A DNA stretch of 64,000 bases, taken from Actinospineispora spinosispora DSM 44797. GTDB taxonomy: Bacteria; Actinomycetota; Actinomycetes; Mycobacteriales; Pseudonocardiaceae. Shown in pieces: positions 23,163 through 30,516 of the stretch. Every line of letters starts with the position of its first letter. The first letter of the stretch is position 1. The stretch is taken from positions 62,001 through 126,000 of the forward strand of contig NZ_AUBB01000026.1 of assembly GCF_000429025.1 (NCBI RefSeq). The letters run 5' to 3'. Position numbers and translations under genes: made by a program. The notes under the pieces were generated by a model. It did not search any database and was not told the DNA's origin. It saw nothing but the letters and a program-made list of their open reading frames with translations.

Positions 23163-23280
23163 CGTGAGTGGCGAGTGGTCCTATAGCAACCCTCAGCACT
23201 CACGACCAAACAGCGGTCGTGAGTGCTGAGGGTGCTACGCCTTCGGCGCCCCTTCGGGGTAGAACCACTCGCCACTCACG
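23163..23280. repeat. Family-1 nested palindrome, composite copy 1
   Basis: The outer arms CGTGAGTGGCGAGTGGT (23163-23179) and ACCACTCGCCACTCACG (23264-23280) are perfectly complementary. Inside lies a second palindrome of the same family: 23184-23206 pairs with 23216-23237 (one base extra), around the loop CAAACAGCG. The right interior also holds two TTCG-loop mini-hairpins (GCCTTCGGC and CCCCTTCGGGG). The stop codon of the convergent citrate synthase gene (23276-23278) lies in the right outer arm. Confidence 0.93.
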
Positions 23281-24421
23281 TGGGGCGTAGGCGCAGGGGC
23301 GGGTGTTGGTATTCCTCCAGGGCGTGGGCTGTCCAGCCTGGGGTCCTGGCCAGGGCGAACAGGGCTTCGCCTGCGTCGGGGCGCATGTCGTAGACGTGCA
23401 TCATGACCGCCAGGGCCAGGTCGACGTTCGGGAACTGGCCCTGAGCCAGCGTGATCACCTTGTCGACCGCGGTCATCATCGTGTCCGCTTCGGGGCGCCC
23501 GCGCAGCAGGCCCAGCAGCAGCTCGGCCCGGGGATCCTGGGTGCGGTAGAGCCGGTGCCCGAAACCGGGCAGCGGCTCGCCGGTGCGGAGCCGCTCGGAC
23601 AACGCGCCGACCGGGTCCGCCAGCGCATCGACCCAGAACCGATACGCGACGCTGCTCGCCGCGCCGTGGTACGGCCCGTCCAGCGCGCCGAGCGCGGCCG
23701 ACACGACCGCATACGGGTTCGCCCTGGCGCTCGCCGCGACCCTCGCGGACAGCGTGGACACCGCCAGCTCGTGGTCGGCGAGCAGCACCAGCGCGGCGTC
23801 GAGCAGCCCGGGCGGCTCGGGATGGGCACTCAACGCCGGCCACAGCCGTCGTCCCCAACCGGAGTCGGCCGAGGACGGCCCCAGGGAGTCGGTCAACACA
23901 CCCAGCAACGTGCGGACGGTCCGCACGACCGATGCCGGGGACAGATCGAAACGCAGCGGATCGGCGGCGCCCAGACCGACGACCGCGACCCGCAACCGGT
24001 CGGTGAGCCGCGCCGTCTCCGGTAGCGCATCGATCAGCGACCGGGCGAGCCCGACCAGCTCGGGATCGCGGGGAAACGGCTCTCGGGGTTCGAGCGAACC
24101 GGTCCAGAGCAGGTGCGCGACGGACTCCGGCGTCGCCTCGGTGGCCAACCGGACGGCCGAATGCCCCCGGTAGCGCAGCTCACCGTCGGTGAACTGGGTC
24201 ACCTCGGTTCGAATGCGCGTCGGGTCGTCGACGGTGGACCGCTGGCGGCGCGGGTCGCGCAGTGCCAGCCGCTCGACCTCGTCGGCCGCGAACAGGCTGC
24301 CACGCTGTCCACGTGGGCGAACGCTGCTGAGCAGACCCCGGCTCACGTAGGCGTACACGGTCTCCGGCTTGATGCCGAGCCTGCGCGCCACCTCGGCGGT
24401 ACTGAGGTACTCCTCGGCCAT
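23276..24421 (-). CDS. Citrate synthase-family protein with N-terminal HTH domain
   Basis: This 381-residue protein has an excisionase/MerR-like HTH of about 45 residues (EYLSTAEVARRLGIKPETVYAYVSRGLL) before a citrate synthase fold. Catalytic-site segments are recognisable in the second half: YHGAASSVAYRFW and FGHRLYRTQDPRAELLL carry the usual histidine positions. HTH-fused citrate synthases are found in actinobacteria; whether they are enzymes, regulators or both is unclear. GGAGCACGGG precedes the ATG at 24421. It is divergent from a second citrate synthase. Confidence 0.82.
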   Translation of the reverse strand: MAEEYLSTAEVARRLGIKPETVYAYVSRGLLSSVRPRGQRGSLFAADEVERLALRDPRRQRSTVDDPTRIRTEVTQFTDGELRYRGHSAVRLATEATPESVAHLLWTGSLEPREPFPRDPELVGLARSLIDALPETARLTDRLRVAVVGLGAADPLRFDLSPASVVRTVRTLLGVLTDSLGPSSADSGWGRRLWPALSAHPEPPGLLDAALVLLADHELAVSTLSARVAASARANPYAVVSAALGALDGPYHGAASSVAYRFWVDALADPVGALSERLRTGEPLPGFGHRLYRTQDPRAELLLGLLRGRPEADTMMTAVDKVITLAQGQFPNVDLALAVMMHVYDMRPDAGEALFALARTPGWTAHALEEYQHPPLRLRPT

Positions 24422-24435
24422 CCCGTGCTCCATAC

Positions 24436-24450
24436 ATTGATTCAATCAAT
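24436..24450. promoter_or_regulatory. Operator palindrome ATTGATT-C-AATCAAT between the citrate synthases
   Basis: A perfect 15-bp palindrome in the 65-bp divergent spacer, 15 bp from the start of the HTH-citrate synthase gene, followed by ATATTGACA. It is well placed to control both genes, and the HTH domain of one product is an obvious candidate to bind it. Confidence 0.6.
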
Positions 24451-24486
24451 ATTGACAAGACATTACCGCACGCGGAGCCTGAGGTC

Positions 24487-25653
24487 ATGACGACGAGCAC
24501 GGAAGACCTGGTCGACGCCCCGGCCGGGCTGCGGAACGTGGTGGTGACGACCACTCAGATCGGCGATGTGCGAGGCGATGAAGGCTTCTACCACTACCGT
24601 CAACACTCAGCCATCGACCTGGCGACGACGGCCACCTTCGAAGAGGTCTGGTTCCTCTTCGTCGAGGGCCGCCTCCCGTCGGAACCGGAGCTTGCGGCGT
24701 TCACCGAGGTCATCGCCGCGCGCCGGGAACTGCCCGAAGAGCTGGTCGAGCTGCTCCCGGCGATCGCGCTGGGCGGAGACAGGTTCGACCCGCTGGCCGG
24801 CCTGCGCACCGCGCTGTCCCTGCTCGGAGCCACCCGCGGACTGGCGAAACTCTGGGACGCCGACCCCCGGACGGCGAAGGACGACGCACTGACCGTGTGC
24901 GCGGTGACACCGACCATCCTCGCCGCCCTGTACCGGCACCGGGCGGGCAAGGAGCCGTTGGCGCCGTGCCCGGACCTGTCGACCGCGGCGAACCTGCTGT
25001 ACCTGATCACCGGCGACACCCCGGACCCAGCCATGGCCCGCGCGGTGGAGCGCTACCTGATCGCCACGATCGACCACGGCTTCAACGCATCCACCTTCAC
25101 CGCCAGGGTCGTTGCCTCGGCCGGCGCCGACGTGGTGGCCGCGGTGGCCGCCGCCATCGGCACGTTCTCCGGCCCGCTGCACGGCGGCGCCCCCGACCGA
25201 GCCCTCGACGCGCTGGACGCCATCGGAACCCCCGACCGCATCGACGACTGGGTGCGCGCCCAGGTGCTGGCCGGGGACCGCATCATGGGCTTCGGGCACG
25301 CCGTCTACCGCGTGGAGGACCCGCGAGCCCGGATGCTCCGGGAGATCGCCCAGCATATCGGCGGCGACCTGGTCGACTTCGCGGTCCAGGTCGAACAGCG
25401 CGTCACGACGATCCTGGCGGAGCTCAAACCCGGCCGGGAGCTACCGGTCAACGTCGAGTTCTACGCCGGAGTCGTGATGCAGCTGTGCGGCATCCCGCGC
25501 GAGATGTTCACCCCCACCTTCACGGTCAGCAGGGTGATCGGCTGGTGCGCGAACATCCTGGAGCAATCCGAGACAGGCAAGATCATCCGCCCGGCGGCGA
25601 GATATGTCGGGCCTGCTCTGTCTTTTGGGCCTGTTTCGCGCTCAAGATCCTAA
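24487..25653 (+). CDS. Citrate synthase (or 2-methylcitrate synthase)
   Basis: This 388-residue protein is a full-length type II-like citrate synthase: LRNVVVTTTQIGDVRGDEGFYHYR at the start, FNASTFTARVVAS, the LHGGAPDRAL histidine site, GFGHAVYRVEDPRARML, and FYAGVVMQLCGIP with FTPTFTVSRVIGWCANILEQ near the end. Activity on propionyl-CoA rather than acetyl-CoA cannot be excluded. The last residues (SFGPVSRSRS) are encoded by the start of an intergenic repeat module that also supplies the stop codon. Confidence 0.9.
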   Translation: MTTSTEDLVDAPAGLRNVVVTTTQIGDVRGDEGFYHYRQHSAIDLATTATFEEVWFLFVEGRLPSEPELAAFTEVIAARRELPEELVELLPAIALGGDRFDPLAGLRTALSLLGATRGLAKLWDADPRTAKDDALTVCAVTPTILAALYRHRAGKEPLAPCPDLSTAANLLYLITGDTPDPAMARAVERYLIATIDHGFNASTFTARVVASAGADVVAAVAAAIGTFSGPLHGGAPDRALDALDAIGTPDRIDDWVRAQVLAGDRIMGFGHAVYRVEDPRARMLREIAQHIGGDLVDFAVQVEQRVTTILAELKPGRELPVNVEFYAGVVMQLCGIPREMFTPTFTVSRVIGWCANILEQSETGKIIRPAARYVGPALSFGPVSRSRS

Positions 25654-25822
25654 AGAGGCCCCCTCCGGAGGCCGTCTTTAGGATTTTCGGCCTTCGGCCC
25701 AAGCGCGCGCTTGTTGTCACCTGGGGAGCCGCCCTGGTCGCTGGGTGGGTTGTTGCGGACATTCACTACGCCGGCCTTCGCCGGAACTCCTTCGGAGACT
25801 CGCGGAGCCGGCTTAGCTGTTG
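25627..25822. repeat. Family-3 intergenic module, copy A
   Basis: It opens with GGGCCTGTTTCGCGCT and a local hairpin (TCCTAAAGA with TCTTTAGGA). From AAGCGCGCGC at 25701 to about 25822 it matches 49174-49297 closely, including GCGGACATTCACTACGCCGG, CCTTCGCCGGAACTCCTTCG and GAGACTCGCGGAGCCGGCTT. It occupies most of the 361-bp gap between the citrate synthase and the second L,D-transpeptidase. The remaining 190 bp hold a promoter-like TTGACC (about 25863) and nothing else I can name. Confidence 0.88.
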
Positions 25823-26014
25823 TCGGGTTGAGTTGGAGGGGGATGCGGTCGGGTTGGTTGCTTGACCCTTGTTAAACCACTCTAACGAGCGATCAAGAGT
25901 TAAAGCATCGATAGGGTCCGCGACCTTCTGCTCACTCTTTCGTTTGAGATCTTGGTGGGTCTGCACGCCGTAGGAGCGCGTGAGGTGTCCGCCGAAGTCA
26001 AGGAAAGGGTGCGG

Positions 26015-26602
26015 ATGCTCAGCCAGCGTCACTCGGTGCGTCGTCGGATCGCGATGGTGGCGGGGGGTGTCATCGCACTGTCCACCTCGACCGCCACACT
26101 GCTCGCCACGCCGGCCTTCGCCGCTCCCGCGCCGGCCATGGTCCCCGGGACGCCGTGCACGGTGACGGCGAGAGCCTGCGTCGACCTGAAGGACCGCTAC
26201 TCCTGGCTGATCCAGAACGGCAAGGTCGTCGGTGGCCGGGTCGACAGCAGCTCCGGTGGCGACGGCGAGGAGACGCCGATCGGCACGTACCACGTCCTGT
26301 CCAAGGACAAGGACCACAAGAGCCAGGAGTCGCGGCTGCCGAACGGGCAGCCCGCGCCGATGCCGTGGTCGGTGTTCTTCGCCCCCGGCGGCATCGCGTT
26401 CCACTCCGGTGACCCGGAGAAGGCATCAGCCGGATGCATCCACCTGCCGCCCGCCGAGGCCGAGCGGTGGTTCAACACGCTCAAGGTCGGCGACGAGGTG
26501 CAGGTCCGCGAGGGTGGCCACACCGACGACGGTGACAATGGCGACGACGGGGACGACGGCGATGACGACAACGGGGACGACGGGGACGACGGCGACCACT
26601 AG
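26015..26602 (+). CDS. Secreted L,D-transpeptidase-like (YkuD) protein with Asp/Gly-rich tail
   Basis: This 195-residue protein has a signal peptide (RRRIAMVAGGVIALSTSTATLLATPAFAAP) and then a YkuD domain whose catalytic segment is FHSGDPEKASAGCIHLPP. The shared core KDKDHKSxESxLPNGQPAPM shows close paralogy with the product of 17264-17914. The tail is a repeat of Asp-Asp-Gly units (DDGDDGDDDNGDDGDDG). AAGGAAAGGG precedes the ATG at 26015; a GTG at 25985 is possible. It probably acts on peptidoglycan outside the membrane. Confidence 0.85.
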   Translation: MLSQRHSVRRRIAMVAGGVIALSTSTATLLATPAFAAPAPAMVPGTPCTVTARACVDLKDRYSWLIQNGKVVGGRVDSSSGGDGEETPIGTYHVLSKDKDHKSQESRLPNGQPAPMPWSVFFAPGGIAFHSGDPEKASAGCIHLPPAEAERWFNTLKVGDEVQVREGGHTDDGDNGDDGDDGDDDNGDDGDDGDH

Positions 26603-27975
26603 TGGTCGGCCGGCTCCGTCTCCGCTGAGGCGGACGCTCCACGACGGCTGAGCGATCTGCCCTCCGCCAAGGCGAGCAGGAACCCGAGTGCCGCCGCGCC
26701 GGTGGTCACCAGGAATGCCGACCGGACGCCGGCATGGTCCGGCGCCCGTCCGAGCACGAGGGTCAGTACGGCGATCGTGATGGCGCCGGACAGGTACTGC
26801 GACGTGGTCAGCAGGGCACCCGAGGTGCCCTGCTGACTCGTCGGCACGTCGTGCGTGCCGATGATGAACATCGACGTGTAGATCATGCCGTGGCCGAGCC
26901 CGCTGAGCAGCAGCCCCGGCAGCAGGTCGGCGGCGTACGAGCTGCCGTGCAGGGTGAGCGACAGCCACAGCAGACCGACGGTGGCGATGGCGAAACCGCA
27001 GGCCAGCACCGTGGCGGGGGAGAAGCGTCGGACCGCGCGTCCGGCCGTGGTGCTGCCGACGGTGACCAGCACGGCCAGCGGGAGGAACGCCCACCCGGCC
27101 CGCAGCGGCGAGTAGCCGTCGACCGACTGCACGAGCACGGTGAGCAGGTAGAACTCCGATCCGACGCTCGCCATGTACAGCGCGGTCGCCGCCGCGCCGA
27201 CCCGCAGCGACCGGATGCCGCGCAGCCCGCGCTCGATCAGCACGGTGGACGAGACCGTCTCGTTCCGGAGGAAACCGGCCAACAGCGCGAGCGCGAGCAC
27301 CAGACAGCCGAGCGTCGAGCCGGCGCCCCAGCCTTCGGTCGAGCCCAGGGTCAGGGCCAGTACCAGCGTGAGGACCGTCGTGGTGCCGAGCACCGAGGCG
27401 AGCATCGGGACCCGCCGAGAGTGCCCGGCGTCCACCGCCGAACCGACCCACAGCGCCGCGCCCAGCGCGCAGAGCAGCGTCAATGGCACGTTGATCATGA
27501 AGGTGAGCCGCCAGGACGCGGTGGTGAGCAGCCCGCCGAGGATCGCGCCCGCCGCGAGGCCGGACGCGCCGACCGATCCCCAGACCGCCACCGCCCTGCC
27601 TCGCGCGGGACCGGGCGGGAACGTGGTTCCGATCAGCCCCAGGACCGCCGGCTGGAGCATCGCCGCCGCGAGACCCTGCGCACCTCTCGCGGCCAGTAGC
27701 ACCGTTCCGTCGCCCGCGAGCCCGCCGACCGCGCTGGCCAGGCCGAACGCGACGATGGCGGCGATGAACAGCCGTTTCGGCCCGACCCGGTCGGTCAGCC
27801 GTCCGCCGACGATCAGGAAACCGGCGAACAACACCGCGTAGGCGCTGATCACCCATTGTGCGAGCGCCGGCTCCAGGTGCAGATCGGCGCCGACGCTGGG
27901 CAGCGCGATGTAGATGATCGAGTAGTCGAGCGCGATGAGGAACTGGGCGACCGAGAGCACGGCCAGGACGGGCAT
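26599..27975 (-). CDS. MFS transporter, DHA2-like (14-helix) exporter
   Basis: This 458-residue protein starts LAVLSVAQFLIALDYSIIYIALP, the DHA2 helix-1 motif, with GGRLTDRVGPKRLF as the loop 2-3 signature and QGLAAAMLQPAVLGLI in helix 4. The length and hydrophobicity fit 14 helices, as in EmrB/QacA-type drug exporters. It is divergent from a MerR gene across a 47-bp spacer with a perfect 20-bp palindrome, so MerR control is likely. Its stop overlaps the preceding L,D-transpeptidase gene end by 4 bp (convergent). Confidence 0.88.
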   Translation of the reverse strand: MPVLAVLSVAQFLIALDYSIIYIALPSVGADLHLEPALAQWVISAYAVLFAGFLIVGGRLTDRVGPKRLFIAAIVAFGLASAVGGLAGDGTVLLAARGAQGLAAAMLQPAVLGLIGTTFPPGPARGRAVAVWGSVGASGLAAGAILGGLLTTASWRLTFMINVPLTLLCALGAALWVGSAVDAGHSRRVPMLASVLGTTTVLTLVLALTLGSTEGWGAGSTLGCLVLALALLAGFLRNETVSSTVLIERGLRGIRSLRVGAAATALYMASVGSEFYLLTVLVQSVDGYSPLRAGWAFLPLAVLVTVGSTTAGRAVRRFSPATVLACGFAIATVGLLWLSLTLHGSSYAADLLPGLLLSGLGHGMIYTSMFIIGTHDVPTSQQGTSGALLTTSQYLSGAITIAVLTLVLGRAPDHAGVRSAFLVTTGAAALGFLLALAEGRSLSRRGASASAETEPADH

Positions 27976-27990
27976 GCCGTCATGATGGAA

Positions 27991-28010
27991 CCTTCACACT
28001 AGTGTGAAGG
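27991..28010. promoter_or_regulatory. MerR operator, perfect 20-bp palindrome
   Basis: CCTTCACACTAGTGTGAAGG is a perfect palindrome centred between the divergent MFS (start 27975) and MerR (start 28023) genes, 15 and 12 bp away. This is the expected shared operator. Confidence 0.75.
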
Positions 28011-28022
28011 GAAGGTCGGATC

Positions 28023-28382
28023 ATGCGAATCGGAGAGCTGGCCGAGCGGACCGGCGTGCCGACCCGTCTGTTGCGCTACTACGAGGAACAGGGGCTGCTC
28101 ACCCCGGACCGGGCCGCGAACGGCTACCGCGACTACTCGGAGAGTCTCCTCGACCGGGTCGCCCAGATTCGTGGGTTGCTCGATTCAGGGCTCCCCACGA
28201 AGATCATCAAGCAGATTCTGCCGTGTCTGGACAACCCGTGCACGATCCACGTCACGGACGCGACGCCCGAGCTGATCGCCGACCTTGAACACGAGCGGGA
28301 CCAGATGACCGCCCGGATCAGCTGCCTGACCCGCAACCGTGACGCGATCAACCGCTACCTGGACGCGGTGACCAGACCGTGA
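28023..28382 (+). CDS. MerR-family regulator of the divergent MFS exporter
   Basis: This 119-residue protein starts MRIGELAERTGVPTRLLRYYEEQGLL (HTH), then a DNA-binding wing and the dimer helix LEHERDQMTARISCLTRNRDAI. Cysteines at LPCLDNPCTIH and ISCL may bind the inducer. GAAGG lies 8 bp before the ATG. The stop codon is the first part of a family-1 palindrome. Confidence 0.88.
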   Translation: MRIGELAERTGVPTRLLRYYEEQGLLTPDRAANGYRDYSESLLDRVAQIRGLLDSGLPTKIIKQILPCLDNPCTIHVTDATPELIADLEHERDQMTARISCLTRNRDAINRYLDAVTRP

Positions 28383-28421
28383 GTGCGTAGGCCGCCTATA
28401 GGCGGCCTACGCACTCACGGT
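28376..28421. repeat. Family-1 palindrome (CGTGAGTG), perfect 46-bp copy
   Basis: The arms run from ACCGTGAGTGCGTAGG to CCTACGCACTCACGGT around CCTATAGG. Both convergent genes end inside it: the MerR TGA at 28380-28382 and the hydrolase stop at 28415-28417. Confidence 0.95.
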
Positions 28422-29491
28422 TGCGCGCTGGGGAACAGGACCGGCTTGGCCTGCGGCGACTCGAACAGCGCGTAGTGGTCGTGCGCGACTCCCGGGACCG
28501 TGATCTTGGTGTGCGGCGCGTTCGGGAACGCGGAGTGCATCACGTTGAAGTAGCGGGTGCCCCGGTCGAACCGGTTCTTGCCCTCCAGCATCGCGCCGCA
28601 GTCGGTGTCCAGCTCCTTGCTGCCGGTGTCCGCCTCGCCGAGCAGGATGGTGACGCGGCGGCTCACGTAGTTGGCGAGCAGCTGCTGGTCGGCGATCTTG
28701 GCCAGGTACGCCGGCTTCTCCTGAAGTCCGTACTTGTACTCGTCGTAGCCGCCGCACGGATTGGCCGGCACCACCGGCGGGATGCCCGTCGCGTTGGTCA
28801 GGTCCGGCCGTTGCGGGGTGAAGTACAGGTACGAGGACGGGTTGGCGACCACGTAGTCGATCGTGACCCCGGTCAGCGTCGAGGGTGCCTGGCCCGCCGC
28901 TGCGTAGCGCTGGGTGAACTGGCCACCGGCGGAATGCCCGACCACGGTGATGCGGCTCAGGTTGGGGAACTTGGACTTGTCCGCGAGCCTGGCCAGCAGC
29001 TCGTCCATCGCGGTGAACGAGCTCAGCCCGGCCGGCTTCTCCGAGTCGTTGCCGTCCTTCCAGGCGTCGCTGCTCCAGGTCGCCTCACCCTTGGCCGGGT
29101 TGTCGCTGTCGGTCTTGAACCAGGGGGCGGCGATCAGCGTGTGGTCCTCGGCGCCGGCCAGCTGCGCGGCCTTGGCCATCCCGGTGAGCGTCGAGACGGG
29201 GTTGCGGCCGTCGCCGTGCACGACCACGAGGGCATCGGTCAGGCCGGGTGCGCCGTCGAGCGGGTAGTTGCGGTACACCTCGAGCTTCGAGCCGGAGGCG
29301 AGGGCGAAGTCCTCGTGGCAGGACTTGGTCTCGGTGCACTGGTTCGGCGCGGCTCCGGGTAGCGGGGCGCTCCGGGTGCTCAGCTCGGCGTTGGGGACGA
29401 CCGAGGGGCCGCAGGCGAGGGTGAGCGCGCTGAGCAGTGGTAGCAGCAACGCCGCGACCACCGTGCGTCTCTGACCTGGGCTCCTGCGCAT
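28415..29491 (-). CDS. Alpha/beta-hydrolase lipoprotein
   Basis: The 358-residue precursor has a lipoprotein signal (RRTVVAALLLPLLSALTLAC) whose cysteine would be lipidated. The catalytic serine lies in VVGHSAGGQFTQRY, a likely acid in LLGEADTGS and the histidine in VPGVAHDHYAL. The fold is alpha/beta hydrolase, probably an extracytoplasmic esterase or lipase. The substrate is unknown. The stop lies inside the family-1 palindrome. Confidence 0.8.
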   Translation of the reverse strand: MRRSPGQRRTVVAALLLPLLSALTLACGPSVVPNAELSTRSAPLPGAAPNQCTETKSCHEDFALASGSKLEVYRNYPLDGAPGLTDALVVVHGDGRNPVSTLTGMAKAAQLAGAEDHTLIAAPWFKTDSDNPAKGEATWSSDAWKDGNDSEKPAGLSSFTAMDELLARLADKSKFPNLSRITVVGHSAGGQFTQRYAAAGQAPSTLTGVTIDYVVANPSSYLYFTPQRPDLTNATGIPPVVPANPCGGYDEYKYGLQEKPAYLAKIADQQLLANYVSRRVTILLGEADTGSKELDTDCGAMLEGKNRFDRGTRYFNVMHSAFPNAPHTKITVPGVAHDHYALFESPQAKPVLFPSAQP

Positions 29492-29572
29492 GGTGCCGCC
29501 GACGTTACTCCGAACGGTGTTATACGTGGTGTCAGTGAGGCTGGTGTGTCGTTAAGAGTTGCCTGTGACTTG

Positions 29573-30283
29573 TTAAACAGCGCGCAGGTGCGGCGGTTTG
29601 CGTAGTGGGTGCTTACCACTCTCGTCGCTGATGATACGACCCTCGTGCAACCGGATTACCCGGTGGGCGTAACCGGCGGTCTCCTCGCTGTGTGTCGAGT
29701 AGACGATCGTGCGGCCGTTCTCGTTGAGCTGGGCGAACAGCTCCATGATCTCGCGGCTCGAGTCGGCGTCCAGGTCACCGGTCGGCTCGTCGTCCAGCAG
29801 GACCGGCGGGTCGTTGATCAACGCCCGGGCGATCAGTACCTTCTGGCGCTGCGCCTCGAACAGCTCGATCGGCATGTCGTCGTGGTGGCCGAACAGTCCC
29901 ACGCGTTCGAGCGCGACCATGGCCCGCGCGCGGCGCACCCGTTTGCGGGTGTAGAGCATCGGCAGCTCGACGTTGCGCCGAACGTTGACGTCGGAGATCA
30001 GGCTGAACGACTGGAACACGAAGCCGATCTTGGTGCCGCGGAACTTGGTCCTTCGGCGCTTGGACATCCGCCCGACATCGGTGCCGTCGAGCAGGTACCT
30101 GCCCCCGCTGGGCACGTCCAGGCAGCTCAGGATGTTCATCAGGGTGCTGGTTCCGGAACCGGACGGTCCCATGACCGCGACCATCTCACCGTCGGCGATC
30201 GTCAGGTCGACGTCGTGCAGCGCGGCCACCGTCGCGCGCTCGGTCGTACGGTAGGCCTTGCTGACTCCCTGGAGTTCGATCAT
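29573..30283 (-). CDS. Lone MacB/LolD-type ABC ATPase with degenerate nucleotide site
   Basis: This 236-residue protein aligns over its full length with ATPases of the MacB/FtsE/LolD group (ELQGVSKAYRTTERATVAALHDVDLTI; Q-loop FVFQSFSLI; Walker B VLLDDEPTGDLD; H-loop STHSEET). Two essential motifs are broken. Walker A reads GPSGSGTST, with threonine instead of the phosphate-binding lysine (codon ACC). The ABC signature is LFEAQRQKV instead of LSGGQQQRV. No permease gene is adjacent. It may be an inactive or regulatory ABC protein. Its promoter lies in a MITE-like inverted repeat. Confidence 0.85.
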   Translation of the reverse strand: MIELQGVSKAYRTTERATVAALHDVDLTIADGEMVAVMGPSGSGTSTLMNILSCLDVPSGGRYLLDGTDVGRMSKRRRTKFRGTKIGFVFQSFSLISDVNVRRNVELPMLYTRKRVRRARAMVALERVGLFGHHDDMPIELFEAQRQKVLIARALINDPPVLLDDEPTGDLDADSSREIMELFAQLNENGRTIVYSTHSEETAGYAHRVIRLHEGRIISDESGKHPLRKPPHLRAV

Positions 30284-30310
30284 CAGCGTTGACTCCTCAG
30301 TCGTGCCTTA

Positions 30311-30472
30311 AGTGCGTTGACCACAAACCTTCACCGGCCCTCGACGCCCCAGCTTCCCGCTGGACGCACCGGCGAACGACCCGAGTACGCCCGGTACGAG
30401 GGCCGTTCGCCGGCACGCCCAGCGGAAATCTGGAACGCCGATCATCCGGCGAACGTTCGTGGTCAACGCACT
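30311..30472. mobile_element. MITE-like element with 14-bp terminal inverted repeats
   Basis: AGTGCGTTGACCAC (30311-30324) and GTGGTCAACGCACT (30459-30472) are perfect terminal inverted repeats. Internal arms also pair symmetrically: CCGCTGG (30357) with CCAGCGG (30419), and CCGGCGAACG (30369) with CGTTCGCCGG (30404). The ~162-bp unit has no ORF. It fills the spacer between the ABC ATPase start and the end of the methyltransferase gene. No clear target duplication is visible. Confidence 0.6.
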
Positions 30473-30516
30473 CGCCATGCTATTGCCCGTTCACTGAGAA
30501 CCCGACCCGATCTCGA

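Noticed and set aside
23155..23285. Repeated palindromes considered as a CRISPR array
   Set aside because: There is no series of direct repeats with unique equal-length spacers and no cas gene; the symmetry is nested inverted repeats.
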